In this document: positions 7,792-15,894 of the stretch, in pieces
Layout: each line of letters starts with the position of its first letter
Position numbering within the stretch: position 1 is the stretch's first letter
Assembly (NCBI GenBank): GCA_030550275.1
Contig: JAUQPR010000002.1
Coordinates: forward strand, 1-64,000
Length of the DNA: 64,000 nucleotides
Direction of reading: 5' to 3'
From: Bacteroidota bacterium
GTDB taxonomy: Bacteria > Bacteroidota > Ignavibacteria > Kapaibacteriales > HRBIN21
Made by a program: the position numbers and the translations under genes
Notes under the pieces: generated by a model
The model's database searches: none
What the model saw: only the letters and a program-made list of their open reading frames with translations
Told to the model about the DNA's origin: nothing

Positions 7792-9396
7792 TTACGAGCG
7801 GTACTCCTGTGTGACGTCGCGGTTGCGCCGCAGCGAGATCATGCGGAACTGGTCCGCAGGCATGTTCGGGTCGGGCGCCACGTGCAGCCACACTCGGTAG
7901 CGCAGCATCAAGCGGAGCCGGCGCGAGAGGATGCCTGCACATAGTTGGCGGGCAATTCGGGGATGGACCACCAAGCGCAGCCGCCACTCGCGCGAATGCG
8001 TGCGGAAGTTGCGCAGCCAGCGCTCGATGGAGTTCAGCAGCACTGCTGCAACGTATAGCCGTCCACTGCCCTGGCACGTGGGGCAGGGTTCGCTGAGCTT
8101 CTCCACAATGCTGCGCCCGATGCGCTGCCGCGTGAAGGGCAGCATCCCCAGGTGGGTCATGGGGTAGACGACGGTCTTGGCGCGGTCGCGGGCAAGCTCG
8201 CGCTTGAGCTCCTCGTAGACCTGCTGGCGATGGCGCTCCTGCTGCAGGTCGATGAAGTCCACAAGGACGATTCCGCCGATATCGCGCAGCCGCACCTGGC
8301 GGGCGATCTCGCGCGCAGCTTCCAGATTGGTCCGCAGCGCGTTGAGCTCCTGGCTGGCATCGTACATGCCCCGCCCGGCGTTGACATCGATGACCACCAT
8401 GGCTTCGGTGTGGTCAATGACGATCGAGCCACCTCCGGGCAGCGGCACCCGGCGCTGGTAGAGCCGTTCGACTTCGGCTTCGATGCCGAAGCGGTCGAAG
8501 AGCGGCTCCTTGTCGGTGTACAGCTCCAGCTTGTGCAGCTCCTGCGGTACAATGCGCTGCAGGTACTGGCGAATCTCCCGATAGATGGGGCGCGAATCCA
8601 CCAAGATGCGTTGGAGCTCCGGGGCGAGAAACTCCCGCACCGCCTCGATGTAGAGGGGCGGCTCCCGGCGCAGCAACTGCGGCGGGCGTGCCTTGCGCGC
8701 CTGCTGCTCGATCTGATTCCACTCCTGCAGCAGCCACCGGAGCTCGCGCTGGAGCGTCTCGGTATCCTGCCCTTGGGCTGCCGTGCGCACGATGCAGCCG
8801 TACTCTGCCGGCAATAGCTGGCGCACCAGCCGTCGCAGCCGCCGCCGCTCCTCCTCATCGCCGATCTTGTGCGATACCCCAATGCCCGTATCGAAGGGCG
8901 CCAGCACGAAGTAGTGCCCCGGGATGGTCACATGCGTGGTCACCCGCACGCCCTTCTCTGCATAGGCATCGCGCATGACCTGCACGATGAGCCGCTGCTG
9001 CGGCTCCAGCGGGATGGTCACCCGCCCGGAGCGGCGGGTCCAGAAGGTGGGATATTCCCGGTTCCGACCGTTTGCCTTGGTTGCTCGGACCGGGCGCGGC
9101 GGAGCGGCAACCTTTGCATCGGCTGCTTTCGAGTCCGCATCCTCTTCGGCAGCGTCCAACCCCTCCAGCGATTCCACAACGTCGGAAAAGTGCAGGAAAG
9201 CATCCTGCGGCAGTCCAATGTCCAGGAACGCGGCGTTGAGCCCTTGGACAATCTTCTTGACGCGCCCAACGTAGATGTTGCCCACCAGGCGCTCCCGCTC
9301 CGGCTCGTCCACCCACAGTTCAAAGAGGCGCCCCTCCTCCAGCACTGCAATACGGACCTCGCTCAGGAGGGCGGAGATCAACAGCTCTCGTGCCAT
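7792..9396 (-). CDS. rng: Ribonuclease E/G family endoribonuclease
   Basis: A 534-residue RNase G-type enzyme for rRNA maturation and mRNA decay. The S1 domain starts VGNIYVGRVKKIVQGLNAAFLDIG. It contains an unusual charged, Ala-rich insert (about residues 75-105), which makes the protein longer than E. coli RNase G. The catalytic Asp residues are in GSIVIDHTEAMVVIDVNAG and IVLVDFIDL. The zinc-link motif CPTCQGSGR follows, and a C-terminal domain completes the protein. It lacks the long scaffold tail of RNase E. The neighbours are a Lon-N protein upstream and dxr downstream. Confidence 0.93.
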   Translation of the reverse strand: MARELLISALLSEVRIAVLEEGRLFELWVDEPERERLVGNIYVGRVKKIVQGLNAAFLDIGLPQDAFLHFSDVVESLEGLDAAEEDADSKAADAKVAAPPRPVRATKANGRNREYPTFWTRRSGRVTIPLEPQQRLIVQVMRDAYAEKGVRVTTHVTIPGHYFVLAPFDTGIGVSHKIGDEEERRRLRRLVRQLLPAEYGCIVRTAAQGQDTETLQRELRWLLQEWNQIEQQARKARPPQLLRREPPLYIEAVREFLAPELQRILVDSRPIYREIRQYLQRIVPQELHKLELYTDKEPLFDRFGIEAEVERLYQRRVPLPGGGSIVIDHTEAMVVIDVNAGRGMYDASQELNALRTNLEAAREIARQVRLRDIGGIVLVDFIDLQQERHRQQVYEELKRELARDRAKTVVYPMTHLGMLPFTRQRIGRSIVEKLSEPCPTCQGSGRLYVAAVLLNSIERWLRNFRTHSREWRLRLVVHPRIARQLCAGILSRRLRLMLRYRVWLHVAPDPNMPADQFRMISLRRNRDVTQEYRS

Positions 9397-9475
9397 GAGG
9401 GAGTGTCAGCATCAAACTCGACCATTCTCTGCGCACTTTGCCTGCAAAGACGAAGGGCTGCGCGGCGTCGTATAC

Positions 9476-10105
9476 CTACGGGGCAAAGTGCCCGTTGCCG
9501 CGCACCCGACGGAAGAACTCCTCGGCCGCCTCCAACCGAGGCAGGATTGCTTTGAGGTGCTCCACAAGCCACTGCAGGCGCTCGTTTTCCGAGAGCAGCT
9601 CCAGCAGGTACTGCCGCTGCAGTAGTTCCAGCCCCACCTGCTGGGCAATCCAGAAGGAGAGCAGCTCCTGCTGCTGGAGCTGTTCGAAGAGCTGTTCCGA
9701 CTGCGCACTCTCGCCGCGCAGGCGCAGCACAAGTTGCTGGTACAGCTCCTGGCATTCGGTGCGGAGGTGCTCCTCCACGGGCTCGGGGCGGTCCTCCAAC
9801 CATTCGACCGTACCGAGCAGGTAGGGTTGGGCGGAGCGATCGAGTTCGAGCACCCGATAGCGCTGCGTCCCCAGCACGAGCACATCCATGCGCCCATCGG
9901 GGTAGTGGCGCAGCACCTCGACAACCTGTGCCCGGCAGCCAATTTCGTAGAGCCGCTCCTGGAGCAGCAGGTTGATGCCGACCTCCTCCTGTGCCTGCAG
10001 CACACGGGCAAAGAGCAGCTTGTAGCGCGGCTCGAAGATGTGCAGCGGCACCTGTTCGCCTGGCAGCAGCACAATGTTCAGCGGGAACAGCCCAAGGCGT
10101 GCCAC
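9476..10105 (-). CDS. Stand-alone Lon substrate-binding (LON N-terminal) domain protein
   Basis: A 209-residue protein. LGLFPLNIVLLPGEQVPLHIFEPRYK is the start of the LON substrate-binding domain (read as two shorter blocks), but there is no AAA or protease part. The rest is helical and rich in Leu, Gln and Glu. The start is the GTG at 10105: a GGAGGAG Shine-Dalgarno sequence lies 8 nt upstream inside the end of panC, and the panC stop is only 4 nt before the GTG. In-frame codons upstream of this belong to panC shadow. Such proteins are widespread; their cellular role is poorly defined. Confidence 0.85.
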   Translation of the reverse strand: MARLGLFPLNIVLLPGEQVPLHIFEPRYKLLFARVLQAQEEVGINLLLQERLYEIGCRAQVVEVLRHYPDGRMDVLVLGTQRYRVLELDRSAQPYLLGTVEWLEDRPEPVEEHLRTECQELYQQLVLRLRGESAQSEQLFEQLQQQELLSFWIAQQVGLELLQRQYLLELLSENERLQWLVEHLKAILPRLEAAEEFFRRVRGNGHFAP

Positions 10106-10109
10106 AGAG

Positions 10110-10970
10110 CTACTCCTCCGGTATACGCACACGCTCGTTGTCAATGAGACGAGTCTGCCCCAGCCGCGCTGCAATGAGCAGCACCACCTCCTGCCCCGGG
10201 GCGAACAGTTCGGGTTCCTCCAGCGTGTAGGCATCGGCTGCGGCGGCGTAGTCGAGCACCAGGACAGGGACCTCGCGCAGCACCGATTCCATCGCCGCCA
10301 CCAGTTCGCGACGGCGCCGTTCGCCGGCGGCGGCGCGTTCAGCCGCTGCCCGCAACGCCCGATACAGCACCGTCGCCTGCTGGCGCTCCTGGGCGCTGAG
10401 ATAGACGTTGCGTGAGCTCATCGCCAGCCCATCGGGCTCGCGTACCGTTGGAGCAACCACGAGCTCGATGTCGAAGTTCAGATCGCGGATGAGCTGCCGC
10501 ACCACCAGCGTCTGCTGCCAGTCCTTTTGCCCAAAGACGGCAACGTGCGGCTTGGTTGCCAGGAAGAGCTTCGTCACAATCGTGGCAACCCCATCGAAAT
10601 GCCCCGGTCGGAACTGCCCTTCGAACTTCCGCGTGATCCCCAGCACGGATACGCGCGTGGTGTAGCCCCCGGGGTACATCTCCTCTACGCTGGGGGCGAA
10701 GAGCGCGTCGCTGCCGGCTTCGGCACAGAGGCGGCGGTCCCGCTCCAGGTCGCGCGGGTACCGCTCGTAGTCCTCGCCGGGGGCGAACTGCGTGGGGTTG
10801 ACAAAGAGCGTGGTGATGACGACCTCGGCGTGCTGGCGCGCCAGGCGAATCAGGCTCAGGTGCCCCTCGTGCAGGTAGCCCATAGTGGGGACGACGGCGA
10901 TTCGGCGTCCCTGGCAGCGCTGCTGCTCGGCGTAGCGCTGCATCTGCTGCACGGTGGTTATGAACTCCAT
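10110..10970 (-). CDS. panC: Pantoate--beta-alanine ligase
   Basis: A 286-residue ligase that makes pantothenate from pantoate and beta-alanine with ATP. HEGHLSL (HIGH-like), FVNPTQFAPGEDYERYPR, VFGQKDWQQ and the KMSKS-equivalent region LAMSSRNVYLS are present. ATG 10970 gives the expected N-terminus (MEFITTVQQMQRY) and overlaps the pepF stop by 13 nt. No other pantothenate gene is nearby. Confidence 0.96.
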   Translation of the reverse strand: MEFITTVQQMQRYAEQQRCQGRRIAVVPTMGYLHEGHLSLIRLARQHAEVVITTLFVNPTQFAPGEDYERYPRDLERDRRLCAEAGSDALFAPSVEEMYPGGYTTRVSVLGITRKFEGQFRPGHFDGVATIVTKLFLATKPHVAVFGQKDWQQTLVVRQLIRDLNFDIELVVAPTVREPDGLAMSSRNVYLSAQERQQATVLYRALRAAAERAAAGERRRRELVAAMESVLREVPVLVLDYAAAADAYTLEEPELFAPGQEVVLLIAARLGQTRLIDNERVRIPEE

Positions 10971-12778
10971 TGCTCGGCTTGGGCAATCAGGCGCTCGACC
11001 ACCTCCAATCCCTGGCGCCAGAACTCCTTGCTGTGGACCTCTACGCCGAACTGGCGCAGCAGCAGCTCCGGCGGCTGCGACCCTCCGGCAGCCAAGAGCT
11101 CGCGGTAGCGCGGGACCATCTCCTGCCCCTCGCGCCGGTACTGCTCGTAGAGTGCCAATGCCAGCAGCTCGCCGAAGGCGTAGGCGTACACATACCCTGG
11201 CACGTGCAGAAGGTGCGGAATGTAGCTCCACCACAAGCCGTAGTCCTCGGTCAGCTCAAGGCTGGAGCGGAACATCTGCTGCTGCGTCTGCAGCCAGTAG
11301 CGGCTGAAGTCCTCCACGGTCAGCTCTCCGTGCTGTGCCCGATGCCGATGGATTGCATCCTCGAAGCGGTTCATTGCAACCTGGCGGAAGACCGTTGCGA
11401 TGATATCGTCGAGCTTGCCGATGAGCAGAGCAAGGCGCGCTGTAGGATCATCTGCCTGCCGTAACAGCCGCTCAAACAGCAGCATCTCCCCAAAGGTGGA
11501 GGCTGTCTCCGCCAGGGTCAGCGGGGCATCGGCTTGCAGGATTCCGTGCACGCGGGCAAGGTACTGGTGGATGCCATGCCCCAATTCGTGCGCCAGCGTG
11601 AGGACATCGTGCGTTGTGCCGGTGAAGTTCATCAGGATGTAGGGATGCACCGACGGCACGGTGGAGGCGCAGTAGGCACCGCCGTGCTTGCCCGGCACCA
11701 CCGGAGCATGGATCCAGCGCTGCCGGAAGAACTGTTCCACGATCGCCCCGAACTCGGGAGAGAACTCCGCATACGCTTGCAGCACGCTCTGCTGGGCTTC
11801 CTCCCAACTCCATTGCCGCGAATGTGCCGGCAAGGGGGCGTAGCGGTCCCAGTCGTAGAGCTTCTCCACGCGCAGCAACCGGCGCTTGAGCTCGTAGTAG
11901 CGCTCCACCAGGTCATAGCGCTCCACGACGGCGCCTATGAGGGCTTCCACGGCAGCATCGCTGATATGGTTCTCCAGGTTGCGCGGTGCCAGCCAGTGCG
12001 GGTACTTGCGCAGTTGGCACATGTGGGTGTGCCACTCCGCCAGGACGGTGTTGAAGATGAAGGCAAGCTGGCGAATGTACGGGCGCAACCCTTGGGTGAA
12101 GGCAGCCGCAGCGCGGCGCCGCAGCTCTCGGTCCGGAGAGTACAGCAGTGCCAAAATCTCCTGCTGGCGGTACGGCTTCCCATCCAGCTCGTACAGCAGC
12201 GAGGCGTGGAGCTCATCGAAGAAGCGTACCCAGGCGCTCCTGCCGGTCAGTTGGGTCAGGCGCAACACCTGTTCCTCCGGCTCACTGAGCAGATGGGGGC
12301 GAAACTGGCGCAGGTGCGACAACCAATAATGCCAGCGCTTGAGCGACTGCGCCTGCAGATGCTGTGCGGCAATCTCCTCCGGACAGGCGGTCCATTCCAG
12401 CACCACAAACACCAGCATCCGGTCCACCTGGGCTTCCACCTCGCGCACCCGCTGCAGCAGGGCTCCCCACTGCGGCAGATGGCTCTCCACCGACCAGTTC
12501 AGGTACACGTAGCTGTGTAAGCGGGCAGCACGTTCGAGAATCTGCTCGTACTCCTGCAGGAGCTCCGTCAGGTGTTCCGGGTCCAGCTCTTGAATACGCC
12601 CGCGCCAGCGCCTGGCGAACTGCTCGGCGTGGGGCAGCAGCTCCTCCAGGTCGCGGCGGAACTCTGGGGAATCCGCTCCAGGGTACAGCTCCCGCAGGTC
12701 CCAGAGCACCTGTTCGGCGCCCGTTTTCTGTAGCTCCTGCCCCGTTGCCGTATCCCGATACGGCGTCGTAGTGTCCAT
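10958..12778 (-). CDS. pepF: M3 family oligoendopeptidase F
   Basis: A 606-residue cytoplasmic zinc oligopeptidase that degrades short peptides. The zinc motif HELGHGIHQYLA lies in the C-terminal half. The M3 blocks FTGTTHDVLTLAHELGH, KHGGAYCASTVPSVHPYI and the late GYVYAYAFGELLALALY are characteristic. ATG 12778, preceded by GAGG, avoids the overlap with asnS that a TTG start at 12802 would create. The length matches PepF (about 600). It is cotranscribed with panC. Confidence 0.93.
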   Translation of the reverse strand: MDTTTPYRDTATGQELQKTGAEQVLWDLRELYPGADSPEFRRDLEELLPHAEQFARRWRGRIQELDPEHLTELLQEYEQILERAARLHSYVYLNWSVESHLPQWGALLQRVREVEAQVDRMLVFVVLEWTACPEEIAAQHLQAQSLKRWHYWLSHLRQFRPHLLSEPEEQVLRLTQLTGRSAWVRFFDELHASLLYELDGKPYRQQEILALLYSPDRELRRRAAAAFTQGLRPYIRQLAFIFNTVLAEWHTHMCQLRKYPHWLAPRNLENHISDAAVEALIGAVVERYDLVERYYELKRRLLRVEKLYDWDRYAPLPAHSRQWSWEEAQQSVLQAYAEFSPEFGAIVEQFFRQRWIHAPVVPGKHGGAYCASTVPSVHPYILMNFTGTTHDVLTLAHELGHGIHQYLARVHGILQADAPLTLAETASTFGEMLLFERLLRQADDPTARLALLIGKLDDIIATVFRQVAMNRFEDAIHRHRAQHGELTVEDFSRYWLQTQQQMFRSSLELTEDYGLWWSYIPHLLHVPGYVYAYAFGELLALALYEQYRREGQEMVPRYRELLAAGGSQPPELLLRQFGVEVHSKEFWRQGLEVVERLIAQAEQWSS

Positions 12779-12791
12779 CGCCTCAAGCTCG

Positions 12792-14141
12792 CTATGGGAC
12801 AATTCGGTACAACATCCGCGGGAAGGGGATTACCTCCCGAATGTGCTGCGCGCCGGTGATCCATTTGACCGTGCGCTCGATGCCCAATCCGAAGCCGCTG
12901 TGCGGGACCGAGCCGTAGCGGCGTAGGTCCAGATACCACTGGAAGGCTTCCACAGGCAGGTTGTGCTCGTGGAGGCGCTGCAGGAGTGTGTCGTAGTCAT
13001 CCTCGCGCTGGCTCCCCCCGATGATCTCGCCTCCGCCTTCGGGGGCAAGCATATCCATCGCCAGGGCGAGCTCGGGGTTGTCTGGGTCGCGCTTCATGTA
13101 GAAGGCTTTCACCGCTGCCGGGTAGCGGTGGATGATGCACGGCTTTTCGAACTCCTCCATGATCGCCTCCTCCTGTGGCGCGCCGAAATCCTCGCCCCAG
13201 GGGAAGTCCTCCAGCACCTCCCCGCCATCGGGCAGCTTGCGATGGAGCTTGACCCCTTTGCGGCGGATGATCTCCACCGCCTCGGTGTAGGAGATGCGGT
13301 GGAAGGGACGGCGCACCCGCTCCAACTTGCGCACGTCGCGCCCGAGGGTATGCAGCTCGGCTTCGCAGTGCTCCAGCACGTAGCGCACGATGTACTCGAC
13401 CAGGTCTTCGGCCAAGTCCATGTCGTCCTCCAAATCGAAGAAGGCAGCCTCAGGCTCGACCATCCAGAACTCGGTCAGGTGGCGGCGCGTCTTGGAGCGC
13501 TCGGCTCGGAAGGTGGGACCCAGCGTGTAGACCCGTCCGTGCGCCATCGCTGCGGCTTCGGCGTAGAGCTGCCCGGATTGCGAGAGGTACGCCTTGCCCA
13601 AATCGAAGTACTCCAGCTCGAACAGCGTTGTGGTGCCCTCGCACGCGGAGGCGGTCAGAATTGGCGCATCAATCCGTACGAAACCTCGGCTGTCGAGGAA
13701 ATCGCAGATGGCGCGGATGACGGCTGCCCGCACACGCATGATCGCATGCTGGCGTGGGGAGCGCAGCCAGAGATGGCGATGCTCCAGGAGGAACTCCACG
13801 CCGTGCTCCTTCGGGGTGATCGGATACCCCTGTGCCCGCTGTAGAATGCGGAACTCGCGCACGTCAACCTCGTAGCCCCCCGGCGCCCGCGCATCTTGGC
13901 GCACAATCCCGCGCAGCACAACGGAGGACTCCTGCGTTACCTCGCGGACAGCGGCGAAGGTCTCCGGCGTCACATTCGGCTGGAACACCACGCACTGGCA
14001 AAATCCCGAGCCGTCACGGAACCGCAGGAAGTAGAGCCGCCCTTTATCGGTCTTGTCCGCAATCCATCCGCGCAGCTCCACCTCCTTGCCGACCAGCTTT
14101 GGCAAGTCCGAGACCCGCTGGTACGTCAGGTAGCGCGACAT
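12792..14141 (-). CDS. asnS: Asparaginyl-tRNA synthetase
   Basis: A 449-residue class II aminoacyl-tRNA synthetase. It has an N-terminal OB anticodon-binding domain (ELRGWIADKTDKGRLYFLRF), class II motif 2 around TFRAERSKTRRHLTEFWMVE, and motif 3 GFGLGIERTVKWI. The block GGEIIGGSQRE is typical of AsnRS. ATG 14141 is chosen because the -7 box at 14162-14169 puts transcription start near 14155; the longer frame would begin upstream of that. It is the first gene of the minus-strand run. Confidence 0.95.
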   Translation of the reverse strand: MSRYLTYQRVSDLPKLVGKEVELRGWIADKTDKGRLYFLRFRDGSGFCQCVVFQPNVTPETFAAVREVTQESSVVLRGIVRQDARAPGGYEVDVREFRILQRAQGYPITPKEHGVEFLLEHRHLWLRSPRQHAIMRVRAAVIRAICDFLDSRGFVRIDAPILTASACEGTTTLFELEYFDLGKAYLSQSGQLYAEAAAMAHGRVYTLGPTFRAERSKTRRHLTEFWMVEPEAAFFDLEDDMDLAEDLVEYIVRYVLEHCEAELHTLGRDVRKLERVRRPFHRISYTEAVEIIRRKGVKLHRKLPDGGEVLEDFPWGEDFGAPQEEAIMEEFEKPCIIHRYPAAVKAFYMKRDPDNPELALAMDMLAPEGGGEIIGGSQREDDYDTLLQRLHEHNLPVEAFQWYLDLRRYGSVPHSGFGLGIERTVKWITGAQHIREVIPFPRMLYRIVP

Positions 14142-14161
14142 CTTGTCCTCCGGCGTGACCG

Positions 14162-14169
14162 CAAAATTA
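14162..14169 (-). promoter_or_regulatory. -7 box TAATTTTG for asnS and the downstream run
   Basis: The minus strand reads TAATTTTG, matching TAnnTTTG. The implied start of transcription is near 14155, about 15 nt before the asnS ATG. It faces away from the ribosomal cluster promoter at 14212. Confidence 0.5.
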
Positions 14170-14211
14170 CGGAACGCCCCTCCCCTGGCTTCGCAATTTG
14201 CGCCAGTGCTG

Positions 14212-14219
14212 TATTTTCG
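14212..14219 (+). promoter_or_regulatory. -7 box TATTTTCG for the ribosomal cluster
   Basis: TATTTTCG deviates by one base from TAnnTTTG. The identical octamer occurs in front of hutG (32563). It lies about 36 nt before the ATG at 14255 and rules out the in-frame start at 14198. Confidence 0.45.
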
Positions 14220-14254
14220 CATGCCCTGATGTACGACTCCTCTGCCTCAAGCCA

Positions 14255-14443
14255 ATGGCAAAGGCACAGAGCTTTGTAGAAAAGGTGCGCAAAGCCGAAC
14301 AGCGCGGCAAGGGTCCCGTCATGGTCAAGGTCATCAAAGCCTACCGCTCTCCGCGCGGGACCATCCGCTTCTTCGAGCGCTTCGTGCGCGTCAACGACCT
14401 TGCCGAAGTGGATACGTTGGACATCTCGCTGACGCAGCGATGA
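14255..14443 (+). CDS. Small basic protein of ribosomal cluster, candidate ribosomal protein
   Basis: A 62-residue basic protein of unknown family, starting [20 protein letters not shown]. The middle reads [19 protein letters not shown] and the end is acidic ([10 protein letters not shown]). Its stop overlaps the rpmE start (ATGA), and rpsR follows, so it is first in a ribosomal-protein operon. The pattern IKxxxSPxxGxxxFxE with a following acidic helix resembles, from memory, the small Bacteroidota protein family DUF4295 that is encoded beside L28 and L33. That likeness is inference from a short stretch. No Shine-Dalgarno sequence is visible. Confidence 0.75.
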   Translation: MAKAQSFVEKVRKAEQRGKGPVMVKVIKAYRSPRGTIRFFERFVRVNDLAEVDTLDISLTQR

Positions 14444-14706
14444 AGAAGGGCATCCATCCATACTACCGCCCCGTCGAAGTGGTGATGACCGACGGGACGG
14501 TCTTTGTCACGCGCTCGTGCGCCAAGAAGGACCGGCTGGTGCTGGAGATCGACTCCAAGAGCCACCCCTTCTTCACGGGCAAGCAGGTGTTGGTGGACAC
14601 GACCGGGCGCGTCGAGCGCTTCCAGCGCCGCTTGCAAAAGAGCGAGCAGTTGCGCCAGCAGCGCGCCCGCTCAAACGCCGAGAATGCACCCACATCGCAG
14701 GAGTAA
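14440..14706 (+). CDS. rpmE: 50S ribosomal protein L31
   Basis: An 88-residue bL31. The family signature [19 protein letters not shown], then [17 protein letters not shown] and [13 protein letters not shown], is complete. The zinc-binding CxxC pairs of the C+ form are absent; only a single Cys (TRSC) remains, so it is a zinc-independent form. The C-terminal tail is polar and about 20 residues longer than usual. The start overlaps the preceding stop by 4 nt. Confidence 0.95.
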   Translation: MKKGIHPYYRPVEVVMTDGTVFVTRSCAKKDRLVLEIDSKSHPFFTGKQVLVDTTGRVERFQRRLQKSEQLRQQRARSNAENAPTSQE

Positions 14707-14709
14707 GCC

Positions 14710-14946
14710 ATGGCAGTGACGGTTCGCAAACGCAAACGGCGCAAGCGCCCTAATCCGCTGGGGGATAGCCGCTGGGTGGACTACCTGAACGTCCCCCTGC
14801 TGCAGCAGTTCATCAATGAATCGGGCAAGATTCTGCCTCGGCGGCTGACCGGCGTCACCGCCGTGCAGCAGCGCCGGATCGCCAAGGCAATCAAGTACGC
14901 CCGCCACCTGGCACTGCTGCCCTTCGTTGCCTACGACCTCAAGTAA
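14710..14946 (+). CDS. rpsR: 30S ribosomal protein S18
   Basis: A 78-residue bS18 with a basic N-terminus ([14 protein letters not shown]). The core has [38 protein letters not shown] and HLALLPFV, all typical. A GGAG Shine-Dalgarno overlaps the rpmE stop region. The usual partners rpsF, ssb and rplI are absent here. An IS element begins 8 nt after the stop codon. Confidence 0.95.
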   Translation: MAVTVRKRKRRKRPNPLGDSRWVDYLNVPLLQQFINESGKILPRRLTGVTAVQQRRIAKAIKYARHLALLPFVAYDLK

Positions 14947-14954
14947 GCCTCAGA

Positions 14955-14979
14955 TGCTCTGTCAAAAAACCTCATGGGA
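14955..14979. repeat. IS left terminal inverted repeat
   Basis: Pairs with 15806-15829. The nine outermost bases TGCTCTGTC match exactly and most of the rest matches with one gap. Confidence 0.75.
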
Positions 14980-15757
14980 GTGGGGATGCCGTAAGCATTT
15001 CTAACGTCCGTCGCCCCACGGGGAGGAGGCAATGAACCCAGAGACGCGAAAAAATCCCCGCCACCACAACGGTCCGCCGAAGGTTGTAGACCAAACCCCG
15101 CAGGAAAGCCTGCTTGACCTGTTGCCACCAGCGGCGGGTCGCCAGGGCCTCTCCAAATTTCCGCTCGAGGACCGAAGCGACCGTCTCGGCGATCCACCGC
15201 CGACCGTATTTCCGGCGGGGGAAATAGCGTTGCATCCGACGCCGGTAGAGGGTCCGGTCCCGTCCGGGACAGCACCCCGTGGCCGGGATGATGCTCTCGA
15301 TACCCTGCTCCTCCCGGAGCCATCGATGGGTCGGCTCGGAATCGTAGTCGGCATCGGCCAACAGACGCCGGACGGCTCCATGACGCACCGTCTCCTGGAC
15401 CCACGGCGGGAGCAACCGAGACGGGCTCCCGGGGCCGGCCCGAACCCCTTGGGCACAGATGACCTGGGGTCGGACCCACACGACCATCGACAACATCAGG
15501 AACCGCCTCGCTGGACGTCTCATGTAGTAGTGGCTGGCCGGACGCCGGGAAAAGCCCGTGGCATCCACGGCTACCGTCTCCCGCCGGGAACGCCTCCGGA
15601 ACAGCCGCAGGGTCGTCGCCATGAACCAGTGGAGCGTCGAATGGTCCGGCACCGACTCCAAGCCCAAAGCGACCCTCAGCTCGGCAGAGCTGGCCAACAG
15701 GTCCTCCAGCCCCCGATAGTCCATTTGGGCAAACCTCAGCAGTTGCGGCGGTTTCAT
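14972..15757 (-). CDS. IS5-like DDE transposase
   Basis: A 261-residue transposase. The probable DDE triad is Asp in VAVDATGFSRR, Asp in LLADADYDSEPTHRW and Glu in VASVLERKFGE. The N-terminal part MDYRGLEDLLASSAELRVAL and PDHSTLHWF fit the helix-turn region of these enzymes. An in-frame TAG 36 nt upstream of the ATG fixes the ORF limit. Related transposases usually have some 40 more residues before the DYRGL block, so a small N-terminal loss is possible. Codon use (many CGG, GTC, GGG) differs somewhat from neighbours. Confidence 0.85.
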   Translation of the reverse strand: MKPPQLLRFAQMDYRGLEDLLASSAELRVALGLESVPDHSTLHWFMATTLRLFRRRSRRETVAVDATGFSRRPASHYYMRRPARRFLMLSMVVWVRPQVICAQGVRAGPGSPSRLLPPWVQETVRHGAVRRLLADADYDSEPTHRWLREEQGIESIIPATGCCPGRDRTLYRRRMQRYFPRRKYGRRWIAETVASVLERKFGEALATRRWWQQVKQAFLRGLVYNLRRTVVVAGIFSRLWVHCLLPVGRRTLEMLTASPLP

Positions 15758-15805
15758 GACGATCCCCCCTTCCGCGACCCCATCATGGCTCCTCCTGTTC
15801 TATCA

Positions 15806-15829
15806 TCCCAGGAGGTCTTCGACAGAGCA
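15806..15829. repeat. IS right terminal inverted repeat
   Basis: Partner of 14955-14979 in inverted orientation. It defines the upstream end of the IS relative to the transposase gene. Confidence 0.75.
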
Positions 15830-15894
15830 ACGCGCTCAAGACAAGGCCTCTCAGCTGCAGACGATGATTAGGAAAGACAGCCAGTGAGTCGTCT

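Larger units (their letters stand above)
14955..15829 (-). mobile_element. IS element with DDE transposase (IS5-like), about 875 bp
   Basis: The ends carry imperfect terminal inverted repeats. The left end is TGCTCTGTC, a short A-rich stretch, ACCTC, then ATGGGA (14955-14979). The right end, read on the minus strand from 15829, is TGCTCTGTC, GAAG, ACCTC, CTGGGA. One transposase gene fills the interior, and its stop lies inside the left repeat. No convincing target-site duplication is visible. It sits directly after rpsR and before a beta-helix gene of foreign appearance. Confidence 0.8.

Noticed and set aside
14947-15835. Target-site duplication around the IS element
   Set aside because: Bases flanking the two terminal repeats (CAGA and ACGC) do not match, so no duplication can be claimed.
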